Shown: positions 42,642 to 50,140 of the stretch, piece after piece
Position numbering within the stretch: the first letter of the stretch is position 1
How the letters are laid out: every line of letters starts with the position of its first letter
Source: JAAYTY01 sp964569245
Lineage (GTDB): Bacteria; Fermentibacterota; Fermentibacteria; Fermentibacterales; Fermentibacteraceae
Direction of reading: 5' to 3'
NCBI GenBank assembly: GCA_964569245.1
Contig: CAZMTK010000009.1
Span: 43,254-107,253, forward strand
DNA length: 64,000 nucleotides
Program-made: the position numbers and the translations under genes
The notes under the pieces: generated by a model
The model's database searches: none
Told to the model about the DNA's origin: nothing
Seen by the model: the letters and a program-made list of their open reading frames with translations, nothing else

Positions 42642-45530
42642 CTGAAGAACGGCACAGCCGAGATCGCGAGCGGAGTGCTCCTGTCGTTCGGGCTCCCCTG
42701 GCGCATGCTTCGGGACGAGGCCACAGGGGCGACCGTGCTCTCCGTCCAGTCCGACGACAGGGACTGTTTCGCCGGAATCTGCTTCAGGACCCCTGCCGAG
42801 GACTCGAGGGGAATCCCCCACGTTCTGGAGCACTGCGTCCTCAACGGCTCTGCAAGGTACCCTGTCAGGGATGCGTTCAACGAGCTCTGGCGGGGTTCCC
42901 TCCACAGCTATCTCAACGCCGTGACCGCTCCAGACAGGACTCTGTACTACGTCGGTTCGCCGCACGAGAGAGACTTCCGGAACCTCCTCTCGGTATATCT
43001 CGACCTCGTATTCGATCCGCTCCTCGATCCGGCGAGAGTCTCTCTCGAGTCGTTCCACTACGTGCCTGGTGTGCGGAGGGGCAGGAGGCTGGCCAGCCCG
43101 TCGGGCGTCGTGTACAGCGAGATGAGGGGCTCCTACTCGGATCCTGACGAGCTGTCGGCGATGGCGATACAGGCCGCGGTGATGCCGGACACGCCCTACA
43201 GGCACGACAGCGGCGGAGACCCGTCGAGGATGCACAGGCTCTCCCATGAAGACATAGTCCGGTACCATGCCCGGCACTATCACACCGGGAACTGCCTCTT
43301 CTTCGTCTATTCGCCGATGGACGCCGCTGATGCTCTCTCGACGGTCACCGGGCTGCTCCCTCCCCGGGCCGTACGGCTGCGCGGGGAGTCGGCGGAGATT
43401 CCGCTGCAGAGATCCTGGGGAAGACCGCGCTCGCTTCGGCTCGCGGTCCCTTCCGGAAGGGGCGGCCAGCTATCGGCGAACGTCTCGTGGCTCCTGGGCG
43501 AGGTCGCGGACAGCAGGCGGACAGCCGCCTGGCAGATCGTCGAGGAGATGCTGCTCGGAGAGTCGGGCGTGCTCAGCAGGGCACTCATAGACAGCCGCTA
43601 CGGATCGGACGTCTCGCCCGAGACGGGCCTCGACTTGGAGCTGCGCCAGTCTCTCCTCACAGTAGGGCTGAGGGGCTGCGCGGAGAGCGCGGCCAGGCTG
43701 GTCCGCGGGCTCGTCTTCAGGACGCTCGAGGAGTTCGCAGTCGCCGGCCCGCCGGCGGGGGCCGTCGGGGCGGCGCTCAATGCCTTGATGACAAGGTACG
43801 CAGAGAAGTCGGAGGAATTCCCCCTGAAGCTCTTCACGAGGGCTCTCAGGGCCTGGACCTATGGCGCCGATCCGGGCGCATGGATGGACCATTCGGCAGA
43901 TCTCGACGCGCTGGCAGCCGAGCGGGACCTGGGACGGATGCTTGCCGGGATGGTCCGCTCGGGGCTTCTCGACAACCCTCACAGGCTGAACTCCCTGATC
44001 GTCCCTTCGAGACCCTCCAGGGGCGCCTCGGGCGCGCCTGTCCGTGACTCGGTGTTCGAGAGGCTGGAGATGGAGCACTCCAAGCTGAGGAAGTACGCCG
44101 AGTCTCCCGACGACCCCGTAGCGCTGGCGAGAATCCCCCGCCTCTCGCTGGACGACATGGATGCGGAGGCGCCCGAGATCCCGATGAGGGAGGAGGACTG
44201 CGCGGGAACACCCCTCGCTCTCGTAGATCTGCCCCGCGCGAGGACCGTTCATCTCGAGATCGCCTTCGACCTGTCCGCTGTAGATGGCGGACTCCAGTCT
44301 CTAGTGCCCCTCGCCGCGAGGTGCCTCGGCGGCCTGCCTGCCGGAGGGCTCGCCTTCGAGGAGCTTTCCCGGCTGCTCTGCTCCGTCACGGGCGGGCTGG
44401 ACTGCGAGCCGCTCTCGTTCCTCGACGCGGCATCGAGGAAGCCCAGGGCTTTTCTCGTCCTTTCCTGCTCCTGCCTGGCGGGCACTGTGGAGCGTATGAT
44501 GAACGTGCTCGAAACAGTGCTCTGCCGCACAGAGCTGTCCGACGAGGACAGGTTCGACGAGATCGTGAGCGAGATGAGGGCGGACCTCGCGTCAGACATG
44601 GTTCCGTGCTGCGATGTGTTCTCCAGGCTGGCCGCTTCGGCCTACGCCGGCGGCTCGGCCGCGCTGGTTGACTGCTGGGAGGGAATGCCCCAGCACGCCC
44701 TGCTCGACAACCTCTCGGGCTCGGCGGAAGCCAGGCGCGGTGCTGCCCGTGAGGTCGGAAGGATCCTCTCTGCGACGATCGGCGCAGGCGCGGTCAGGAT
44801 GGTCGTGGGAGCCGATCCAGGACTCCTTCCCGCGGTGTCCTCCGCGGCGGAGGACCTGGCGAGAGCTCTTCGGCACAGGGGAGCGCCCGGGTACGCTCAG
44901 TTGCCGCAATCCTCCCCTAGCTCCGTCGTGATCCGATGGGACACCTCGGTCGGCTCGGCGTGCATCTCCGGGCCTGCGCCGCTCTTCACCGGGTCCGATG
45001 CCGCGGTGTGCACGGCGGGCTCCACGCTTCTCGCGGACGGGCTGCTCTACAACGCACTCAGGACGGCTGGAGGCTCCTACGAGGTGTCCGCCTGGCACGA
45101 CAGGCTTTCCGGAACACTCTCGCTCTGCTCCTACCGGGACCCGGATCCCCCACGGACTCTGAGGTTTCTCGAGAGCCTGCCGGAGCGGCTTGCCGACACC
45201 CCCATCACCGAGGAGGACGCCAGGCTGGCCGTGATCTCGTCTTTCGCGCAGATCGAGAAGCCGCTGCATCACCGGACGGCCGTGCGGCATGCGATGGTGA
45301 GAGGTCTGACCGGACTCCGGCGGAGCGACTACTCGGCATTCAGGAGGTCTCTTCTCTCGGTCGATTCGACCAGGCTCAGGGACCGCCTCCCCGGCATTCT
45401 GGAGGCCTGCCTCTCGGGCGGTGGAGAAGCGGCCTTCGTGCCTAGATGGATGGATCCCGGCATCGTCTTCCCAGGAAGGGATTCGGTCGCGGTCCTGCCG
45501 CGCAGGAACGGGAACGGGAGGAACAGGTGA
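42642..45530 (+). CDS. M16C (presequence-protease type) zinc metallopeptidase
   Basis: Taken from CTG 42642 (962 residues) because GGAGG lies 9 bases before it, a TATAGT-like box lies further upstream, and family members start near here. Longer in-frame extension to 42330 lacks homologous features. The inverted zinc motif is H60-x2-E63-H64 in 'GIPHVLEHCVLNGS'. It is followed by 'YPVRDAFNELWRGSLHSYLNAVTAPDRTLYYVGSPHERDF', diagnostic of M16C/PreP. Length is close to the usual 970. It forms a closed chamber that digests peptides of up to about 65 residues. Its stop overlaps the pyrE GTG (GTGA), so translation is coupled. Confidence 0.9.
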   Translation: MKNGTAEIASGVLLSFGLPWRMLRDEATGATVLSVQSDDRDCFAGICFRTPAEDSRGIPHVLEHCVLNGSARYPVRDAFNELWRGSLHSYLNAVTAPDRTLYYVGSPHERDFRNLLSVYLDLVFDPLLDPARVSLESFHYVPGVRRGRRLASPSGVVYSEMRGSYSDPDELSAMAIQAAVMPDTPYRHDSGGDPSRMHRLSHEDIVRYHARHYHTGNCLFFVYSPMDAADALSTVTGLLPPRAVRLRGESAEIPLQRSWGRPRSLRLAVPSGRGGQLSANVSWLLGEVADSRRTAAWQIVEEMLLGESGVLSRALIDSRYGSDVSPETGLDLELRQSLLTVGLRGCAESAARLVRGLVFRTLEEFAVAGPPAGAVGAALNALMTRYAEKSEEFPLKLFTRALRAWTYGADPGAWMDHSADLDALAAERDLGRMLAGMVRSGLLDNPHRLNSLIVPSRPSRGASGAPVRDSVFERLEMEHSKLRKYAESPDDPVALARIPRLSLDDMDAEAPEIPMREEDCAGTPLALVDLPRARTVHLEIAFDLSAVDGGLQSLVPLAARCLGGLPAGGLAFEELSRLLCSVTGGLDCEPLSFLDAASRKPRAFLVLSCSCLAGTVERMMNVLETVLCRTELSDEDRFDEIVSEMRADLASDMVPCCDVFSRLAASAYAGGSAALVDCWEGMPQHALLDNLSGSAEARRGAAREVGRILSATIGAGAVRMVVGADPGLLPAVSSAAEDLARALRHRGAPGYAQLPQSSPSSVVIRWDTSVGSACISGPAPLFTGSDAAVCTAGSTLLADGLLYNALRTAGGSYEVSAWHDRLSGTLSLCSYRDPDPPRTLRFLESLPERLADTPITEEDARLAVISSFAQIEKPLHHRTAVRHAMVRGLTGLRRSDYSAFRRSLLSVDSTRLRDRLPGILEACLSGGGEAAFVPRWMDPGIVFPGRDSVAVLPRRNGNGRNR

Positions 45531-46126
45531 GCGAGGCAAGGGTTCTGGAGATACTGGGGCTATGCGACGCATATCTCGAGGGGCATTTCAGGTACACGTC
45601 GGGACGGCACGGCAGGGTCTATTTCGAGAAGATCAGGATTGCCCAGAAGCCCGACCTGGTCGCGGAGCTGGGTTCGATGATGGCCGGCGAGTTCGCCGCC
45701 ATGAAGGGCTCGATCGACATCGTCTGCTCTCCGGCATACGGCGCGATCGTCTTCGGCTTCGCCACGGCGCTTGCCATGGGCAGACCGTTCGCCTTCCTGC
45801 AGCGCGGCGAAGACGGTCGGATGACCGTCAGGCAGGGCTTCACGATGCTGGAGCCTGGCTCACGCGTTCTTCTGGTGGAGGATGTCGCCACCACTGGCGG
45901 CAGCATCGCGGAGTCAGTGGAGGCGCTTCGTCAGAGGGGCGCGGAGGTCGTCGCCGCAGGCATCCTTGTGGACAGGACAGCCGGGGGCCTTTCACCGGGT
46001 ATGCCCTGCAGGGCCCTGCTCAGGTCGGCTGCGGAGAGCTGGCCGGCGGAGGAGTGTCCTCTCTGCAGGGATGGAGTGCCCCTCTCGACTCCCGGGTCGT
46101 CGGGCAGGAGGAGGGATCCTGTCTGA
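45527..46126 (+). CDS. pyrE: Orotate phosphoribosyltransferase
   Basis: 199 residues from GTG 45527, overlapping the M16 gene stop. PRPP-binding motif 'RVLLVEDVATTGGSI' (residues about 108-122), N-terminal 'GHFRYTSGRHGRVYFEKIRIAQ' and C-terminal 'CPLCRDGVPL', the latter being usual in the longer, thermophile-type enzymes. It joins orotate to PRPP, giving OMP in pyrimidine synthesis. The last 107 bases overlap the convergent MtfA-like gene. Confidence 0.96.
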   Translation: MSEARVLEILGLCDAYLEGHFRYTSGRHGRVYFEKIRIAQKPDLVAELGSMMAGEFAAMKGSIDIVCSPAYGAIVFGFATALAMGRPFAFLQRGEDGRMTVRQGFTMLEPGSRVLLVEDVATTGGSIAESVEALRQRGAEVVAAGILVDRTAGGLSPGMPCRALLRSAAESWPAEECPLCRDGVPLSTPGSSGRRRDPV

Positions 46127-46967
46127 AGACCTTCGTGAGAGCGTCGTAGAGAGCCGGACGCCGCGAAGCCAGCAGCTCCGGCCTCGTGAAGAACATGTCG
46201 GCAGCCTCGGCGAAGAACTCGGCCGGGCGCTCCTCCGAATGCCGTGGACATCCTTCCATGCCGGGAAGCCCCCCGGCGATCTCGACAGCCATCACCGAGG
46301 CCCATTCCTGTCTCTCGGCCTTCGTCATCTGGGAGGGGATCCCGTCGGTCTCTCCGGGTCCGTCGAGGATGTGGGCCAGCTCGTGCAGCGCGAGCGAAAG
46401 CCCCGGCGAGCCCTCCAGGTGCGGAAGGGACAGGATGACCGCACCCAGTCCGTGCGCCATTCCCAGCACTCCGCGTTCGCTCCTTCTGACGAGCCTGAAA
46501 GTGCCGTCGTCCGAGAATGTCCCGGGATAGATCAGCACCTCGCCGAAGGCAGGGTACTCCCACTCGGGCCGCCCCCACAGAAGCGTCACGGCAGCCGCCG
46601 CTACGACCGCCCTGGTCCTGTCCGAGACCTCCGCACCGGCGACGGCCGTGACGGGGTGCTCTTGCAGGAACACCGCGGCGAGGCTCCTGAAAAGCGCGGC
46701 ATCCTCCTCTCCCAGAGAGGCGTAGAACCGGGAGACGCCAGGCAGCTCCAGCTCGACCCCCTTTCCAGGCCCTCTCCAGGCGGCATTCCGGCGGGCCTGC
46801 CGCTTGCGCCTCCAGGCCTGGTACTCCAGCCATCCTGCAGCCCAGACCAGGGGGATCAGCACCGAGCAGCGCAAACCCGCGAGCGCGAAAGGAAGGCTGA
46901 CCAGACTGCAGGCGATCGCGCTTACGGCGAGCCTGACGCGGTCAGACTCACGGGACGGGATCTGCAA
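46020..46967 (-). CDS. MtfA/M90-type zinc peptidase with membrane anchor
   Basis: 315 residues from TTG 46967 with GGAGG 5 bases upstream. Two hydrophobic segments (residues about 13-48) are followed by a cytosolic-type domain. Zinc motif 'LALHELAHILDG' (HExxH) with downstream 'RPAEFFAEAADMFFTRPELL', the third-ligand helix of the MtfA family. E. coli MtfA titrates the Mlc repressor and has aminopeptidase activity. The TM anchor is an addition seen in many homologues. The C-terminal 35 residues overlap pyrE antisense and are Pro/Ser-rich, so the stop region may be poorly conserved. Confidence 0.85.
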   Translation of the reverse strand: MQIPSRESDRVRLAVSAIACSLVSLPFALAGLRCSVLIPLVWAAGWLEYQAWRRKRQARRNAAWRGPGKGVELELPGVSRFYASLGEEDAALFRSLAAVFLQEHPVTAVAGAEVSDRTRAVVAAAAVTLLWGRPEWEYPAFGEVLIYPGTFSDDGTFRLVRRSERGVLGMAHGLGAVILSLPHLEGSPGLSLALHELAHILDGPGETDGIPSQMTKAERQEWASVMAVEIAGGLPGMEGCPRHSEERPAEFFAEAADMFFTRPELLASRRPALYDALTKVFRQDPSSCPTTRESRGALHPCREDTPPPASSPQPT

Positions 46968-48573
46968 CAGAGCCTCCGGAGGGGACCAGGAGCACCGCCT
47001 CGAGGGCCGGATCGAACCTGACCGACGTCACGGGCACGAGGATGACTCCCGCAGCGCGTGCGGCAGCCGTGACGACAGCGAGGTCCTCCGCGGGGGAGGC
47101 CACGACGGGGTGCAGCGGGGAGAGCGCTGCGAGGGCCAGTGCGAGCTCCGCCGTACTGTCGGCGAAAGCCACGGGGGTTCCCCCTGCCTGGAGCTCTGCG
47201 AACTCTCCCGGAAGCTCCCAGGAAGTGGCTACTACAGCGCTTCCCAGCATGCGGGCCTCATCGACCAGCCTTTCCGAGCGTACCCTCTTCGAGACGAGGA
47301 AGCACAGCGACACTGCAGCGACAGCAATACCCGCGGCGAGCACCGGGGCGAGCGTGCGCGGAGGTCTGGCGGAGACCGCTGCGAGCATCAGCAGCGGGGC
47401 GATAAGCAGCCTGCTGCCCCAGGCGACATCCTGCGCATGCATGGGTTCCATCGCCAGGAGAAGCGCCGCCAGAACGGCTGCCGGAGCGGCCCATCTCCTG
47501 TCCGGCCTGCCGGCCAGCCACAGCAGGGGGAAGACGACAAGGGGGTGCTTCATCTCCATGACCGCCAGCAGGGGGAAGCCTCCCCGGGCGCCGGCGACAC
47601 AGAGGGCGGCTGATGCCAGGCAGCCTGCGGCCGAGATGGCTTCGGCTCTCCTTCCCCGGCCCCGGGAAAGGGCCCAGACCGCCCACAGGGCCAGCCCAGC
47701 AGCCGTCTGGAGCACAGGGCCGGCGCCCGGAATGCACGAGAGGAGGGCGGTCCGGAAGACGAACAGCTTCCTCTCGATGACGCCGAGTCCGGAGAATCCG
47801 TAGACGGCCTGCTCGAAGCCGCTGGAGGCGAGATGCGTGCCCAGCCAGCTCCCGGTGAGAAGCCTCTGCGCCGAGAAGAAGGCGAGCAGGGAGAGCGAGA
47901 GGGCGGCAAGGGATGCCGCCAGGCGCTTCCTGCCGCCGGCGGCGGCCAGAACGGGCAGGAAGGCCAGGCATTCCTCTCTGAGAAGCGATGCCCCCAGTAC
48001 CAGCAGGAATGGGAGAATCGCCCCGGCCGCGCCGGAAGCCCTGCGGAAAACGGTCCATGCCGCAGCGCAGAGAGCGAGCGCCGGGGCGTGAGACCAGCCG
48101 CACAAGCCGTAGAAGAGGACCGGAGTTCCGAGCAGGACGAGCGTCACGGAAAGGTTCCTGCCGAACCCCCTTTCCACGAGCAGCGGGGCGGTCAGAAGGG
48201 CGAGGATCACGCAGGAGGCCGCGGGTACGAGGAGGATGCCCGGCCTGCCCAGAGCGATATGGCCGGGAGCCGAAAGGATCGCGAACAGCGGCGAATACTG
48301 GCATCGGAGCGAGCCGCCGCTCATGCTGCCGTAGTGGTAGGGCAGGGGCCTCAGCGAGCTGGCGTGAGCACCGAGCAGGGATGCCCCGGGATATGGTATC
48401 GCGGGGGGAAGCCGGAAACCTCCAGACTCGAGACCCGCCACCTGCAGGAAGCCGAAGGCTTCGTCCATTATCCAGAAGCCCCGCGGCGACGCCAGAACGG
48501 CCGCGACAAGGAGGAGGACGACCGCGGCCGAGGCGGGGGGGATCCTTCTCCGGGCCTGTAGCTCAGGCGTCAC
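46948..48573 (-). CDS. Polytopic membrane protein, GT-C glycosyltransferase-like
   Basis: 541 residues from GTG 48573. An N-terminal TM helix is followed by 'PRGFWIMDEAFGFLQ', a D-E in the first extra-cytoplasmic loop as in GT-C enzymes that use polyprenyl-linked sugars, then about 9-10 further hydrophobic helices up to residue 430. The C-terminal 90 residues are a soluble Ala-rich domain. The family is tentative: the D-E motif and topology fit, no more. It overlaps the CYTH gene by 11 bases upstream and the MtfA gene by 20 bases downstream, forming one transcription unit. Confidence 0.6.
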   Translation of the reverse strand: MTPELQARRRIPPASAAVVLLLVAAVLASPRGFWIMDEAFGFLQVAGLESGGFRLPPAIPYPGASLLGAHASSLRPLPYHYGSMSGGSLRCQYSPLFAILSAPGHIALGRPGILLVPAASCVILALLTAPLLVERGFGRNLSVTLVLLGTPVLFYGLCGWSHAPALALCAAAWTVFRRASGAAGAILPFLLVLGASLLREECLAFLPVLAAAGGRKRLAASLAALSLSLLAFFSAQRLLTGSWLGTHLASSGFEQAVYGFSGLGVIERKLFVFRTALLSCIPGAGPVLQTAAGLALWAVWALSRGRGRRAEAISAAGCLASAALCVAGARGGFPLLAVMEMKHPLVVFPLLWLAGRPDRRWAAPAAVLAALLLAMEPMHAQDVAWGSRLLIAPLLMLAAVSARPPRTLAPVLAAGIAVAAVSLCFLVSKRVRSERLVDEARMLGSAVVATSWELPGEFAELQAGGTPVAFADSTAELALALAALSPLHPVVASPAEDLAVVTAAARAAGVILVPVTSVRFDPALEAVLLVPSGGSVADPVP

Positions 48574-49084
48574 GCTCCTCCAGCGCCTTCCTCTCCAGCT
48601 CTACGTATGTTTCCGAGAGGCCGAGGGTGCGGTCGAGTCCGAGAGAGACGACTGCCGCCTCGACCGCATCCGGAGTGCCGGCCTCGATCTCCAGGAAGTC
48701 GCCGAACCAGAGGCTGTCCAGGCAGAGGAGGGCTTCTCCAAGGACGCCTGTACGGCGCGTCTTCGAGTACTCCCAGTACACGGAGAATCCCAGCATGGAC
48801 AGCATCTCCAGAAGCGTTGAGGGACGGCAGGAAACCTCCGTCTCCAGCTCGTGGCGGACCTTCACGCCTTCGGAAGGGGCTGGTGCCTTCACGGTCAGCA
48901 CCGTTCTTCCCCCCACGCCCCTGACGCGCAGGAGGACATGCCTGCGGGAGAGGGAGCCGTCCGGCAGGTCGAGGATGTGGTTGTCCTCTTCGGCCGGAGG
49001 GGAGATCTCCACACCCATCCCTTCGAGACGCGAGACGAGGCCCGGGAGGTCCCCGATGCGGAACTTGAGCTCGCATTCGAGCAC
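48563..49084 (-). CDS. CYTH-domain protein (class IV adenylate cyclase/thiamine-triphosphatase-like)
   Basis: 173 residues from GTG 49084. The N-terminus 'MLECELKFRI' gives the ExExK triphosphate-tunnel motif (E3, E5, K7). Basic strands 'LLRVRGVGGRTVLTVKAP' and 'VRHELETEV' line the tunnel, and 'LLCLDSLWFGDFLEIEA' carries the later acidic residues. Members cleave inorganic or organic triphosphates or make cAMP. The phosphate-tunnel residues look intact. No promoter is apparent; the gene starts 58 bases from the divergent tRNA-Ser. Confidence 0.88.
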   Translation of the reverse strand: MLECELKFRIGDLPGLVSRLEGMGVEISPPAEEDNHILDLPDGSLSRRHVLLRVRGVGGRTVLTVKAPAPSEGVKVRHELETEVSCRPSTLLEMLSMLGFSVYWEYSKTRRTGVLGEALLCLDSLWFGDFLEIEAGTPDAVEAAVVSLGLDRTLGLSETYVELERKALEERDA

Positions 49085-49142
49085 TTCACACCCCCGCGAA
49101 TGTTTGACCGGTTCCGGGGCGTAAACTACATTCGCAGAAGGT

Positions 49143-49226
49143 GGAGGACTAGTCTAACGGTAAGGCAGCGGACTTGAAATCCGCCGGGCTATGCCCATCG
49201 GGGTTCGAATCCCCGGTCCTCCGCCA
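49143..49226 (+). tRNA. tRNA-Ser(UGA)
   Basis: Acceptor GGAGGAC/GTCCTCC, anticodon stem GCGGA/TCCGC around loop CTTGAAA (anticodon UGA, reading UCA), a variable arm CGGGCTATGCCCAT with its own stem, T-stem CGGGG/CCCCG with TTCGAAT. CCA is encoded. It is not a tRNA-Sec, which would need anticodon UCA. Its 3' end is duplicated 186 bases downstream. Confidence 0.93.
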
Positions 49227-49293
49227 CCGTTGCTTCGCCCCGGCGAAGCAACGCCCCGGCAGCAGGTTCGTTACTCGAACCTGCGAGAGGGGT
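49209..49293 (+). repeat. 85-bp direct repeat, copy 1, containing the tRNA-Ser 3' end
   Basis: The first 18 bases are the tRNA 3' end (T-stem and acceptor strand plus CCA). Then come two perfect hairpins: GTTGCTTCGCC / GGCGAAGCAAC (11 bp) and GCAGGTTCG / CGAACCTGC (9 bp, loop TTACT). Copy 2 at 49395 is identical over all 85 bases. Confidence 0.9.
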
Positions 49294-49394
49294 CCAAGCA
49301 ACATGTCTGAATGAAACTGGCATCACAGACGGAGGCCGTCTGCGAATGCACTCGCACGGGTGCTCGTGCATGATTCCGGGGGTGCTCCGCAGTC
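49294..49394 (+). other. 101-bp spacer between the two repeat copies
   Basis: It also contains a hairpin: CAGACGG-AGG-CCGTCTG, and an imperfect palindrome near TGCACTCGCACGGGTGCTC. Nothing coding is visible. Confidence 0.6.
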
Positions 49395-49479
49395 ATCCCC
49401 GGTCCTCCGCCACCGTTGCTTCGCCCCGGCGAAGCAACGCCCCGGCAGCAGGTTCGTTACTCGAACCTGCGAGAGGGGT
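49395..49479 (+). repeat. 85-bp direct repeat, copy 2 (tRNA 3'-end fragment plus two hairpins)
   Basis: Identical to 49209-49293. It starts in the T-stem of the tRNA sequence but has no tRNA 5' part in front. After the repeat, the 188 bases to the next gene hold no other feature that I see. Confidence 0.9.
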
Positions 49480-49667
49480 GCACACAACATAAACCCGATC
49501 AAACCGGCTCTGTGGCAGAATGACCGGCCACATGCCTTTGATGGGGACCCTCCCGGCATGTCGGCTTCCGCGCATAAGCCCCACTCTCCCTACCCTGCAG
49601 GCCCGGCAGAGCCTAGATTTGCATAGTCATGGACGGGCCACAGACACCGTGACCGGGCGGAGAGCGA

Positions 49668-50084
49668 ATGGACGACTCGACTTACGTAGGCAAGCTCAGG
49701 CTGGTGGTTACCGGCGACCGGCTTCTCATCGCCCCCCTCTCCGCGGGAGAGCGCACGCACACGGGTCTCTACCTGCCCGATTCTGCCGCCGACGGCAAGA
49801 AGGTCTCCAGTGGATGGGTGGAGGCGGTTGGGCCGGGCTATCCTGTAGCCAGCCCCGTGGCGCCCGACGAGGAGCCGTGGAAGCAGCCCTCCAGGCCGCA
49901 GCTCCAGTTCATCCCTCTGCAGGCTCGCAAGGGCGACTTCGCGATGTACGTGAAGAGCTCGGCCTACGAGCTCAACCTCGAAGGGAAGACCTTCTTCGTC
50001 GTTCCCTACTCCGCCGTCCTGGTACTTCTCCGGGAGGACTGGGACGCGGCATCCATAGTGCCGCCTCCGGAACCGGAGGCTTGA
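49668..50084 (+). CDS. Divergent GroES/Cpn10-like co-chaperonin
   Basis: 138 residues from ATG 49668 (GGAG at 6 bases). The opening 'VTGDRLLIAPLSAGERTHTGLYLPDSA' matches the GroES start (R-V-L-I-x-P...T-x-x-G-I-x-L-P) including the mobile-loop region, then 'SGWVEAVGPG'. Then an insertion of about 30 residues ('PDEEPWKQPSRP...') replaces the roof hairpin, and 'KGDFAMYVKSSAYELNLEGKTFFVVPYSAVLVLL' closes the barrel. It lacks a neighbouring groEL, so it is probably a variant co-chaperonin or a scaffold using the same fold. It lies 57 bases before the GGDEF gene. Confidence 0.8.
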   Translation: MDDSTYVGKLRLVVTGDRLLIAPLSAGERTHTGLYLPDSAADGKKVSSGWVEAVGPGYPVASPVAPDEEPWKQPSRPQLQFIPLQARKGDFAMYVKSSAYELNLEGKTFFVVPYSAVLVLLREDWDAASIVPPPEPEA

Positions 50085-50140
50085 TCTGAGGGCGCGTCCC
50101 CCTGCAGGAGCAGCAGATTCCTAGAGGGGATCGGGCACCC

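Noticed and set aside
49143..49226. tRNA-Sec (selC)
   Set aside because: The anticodon is UGA, which reads serine UCA codons; selC needs anticodon UCA and a longer acceptor/T-arm.
49209..49479. CRISPR array
   Set aside because: Only two units of 85 bases, with one spacer of 101 bases and tRNA-derived ends; no cas genes nearby.
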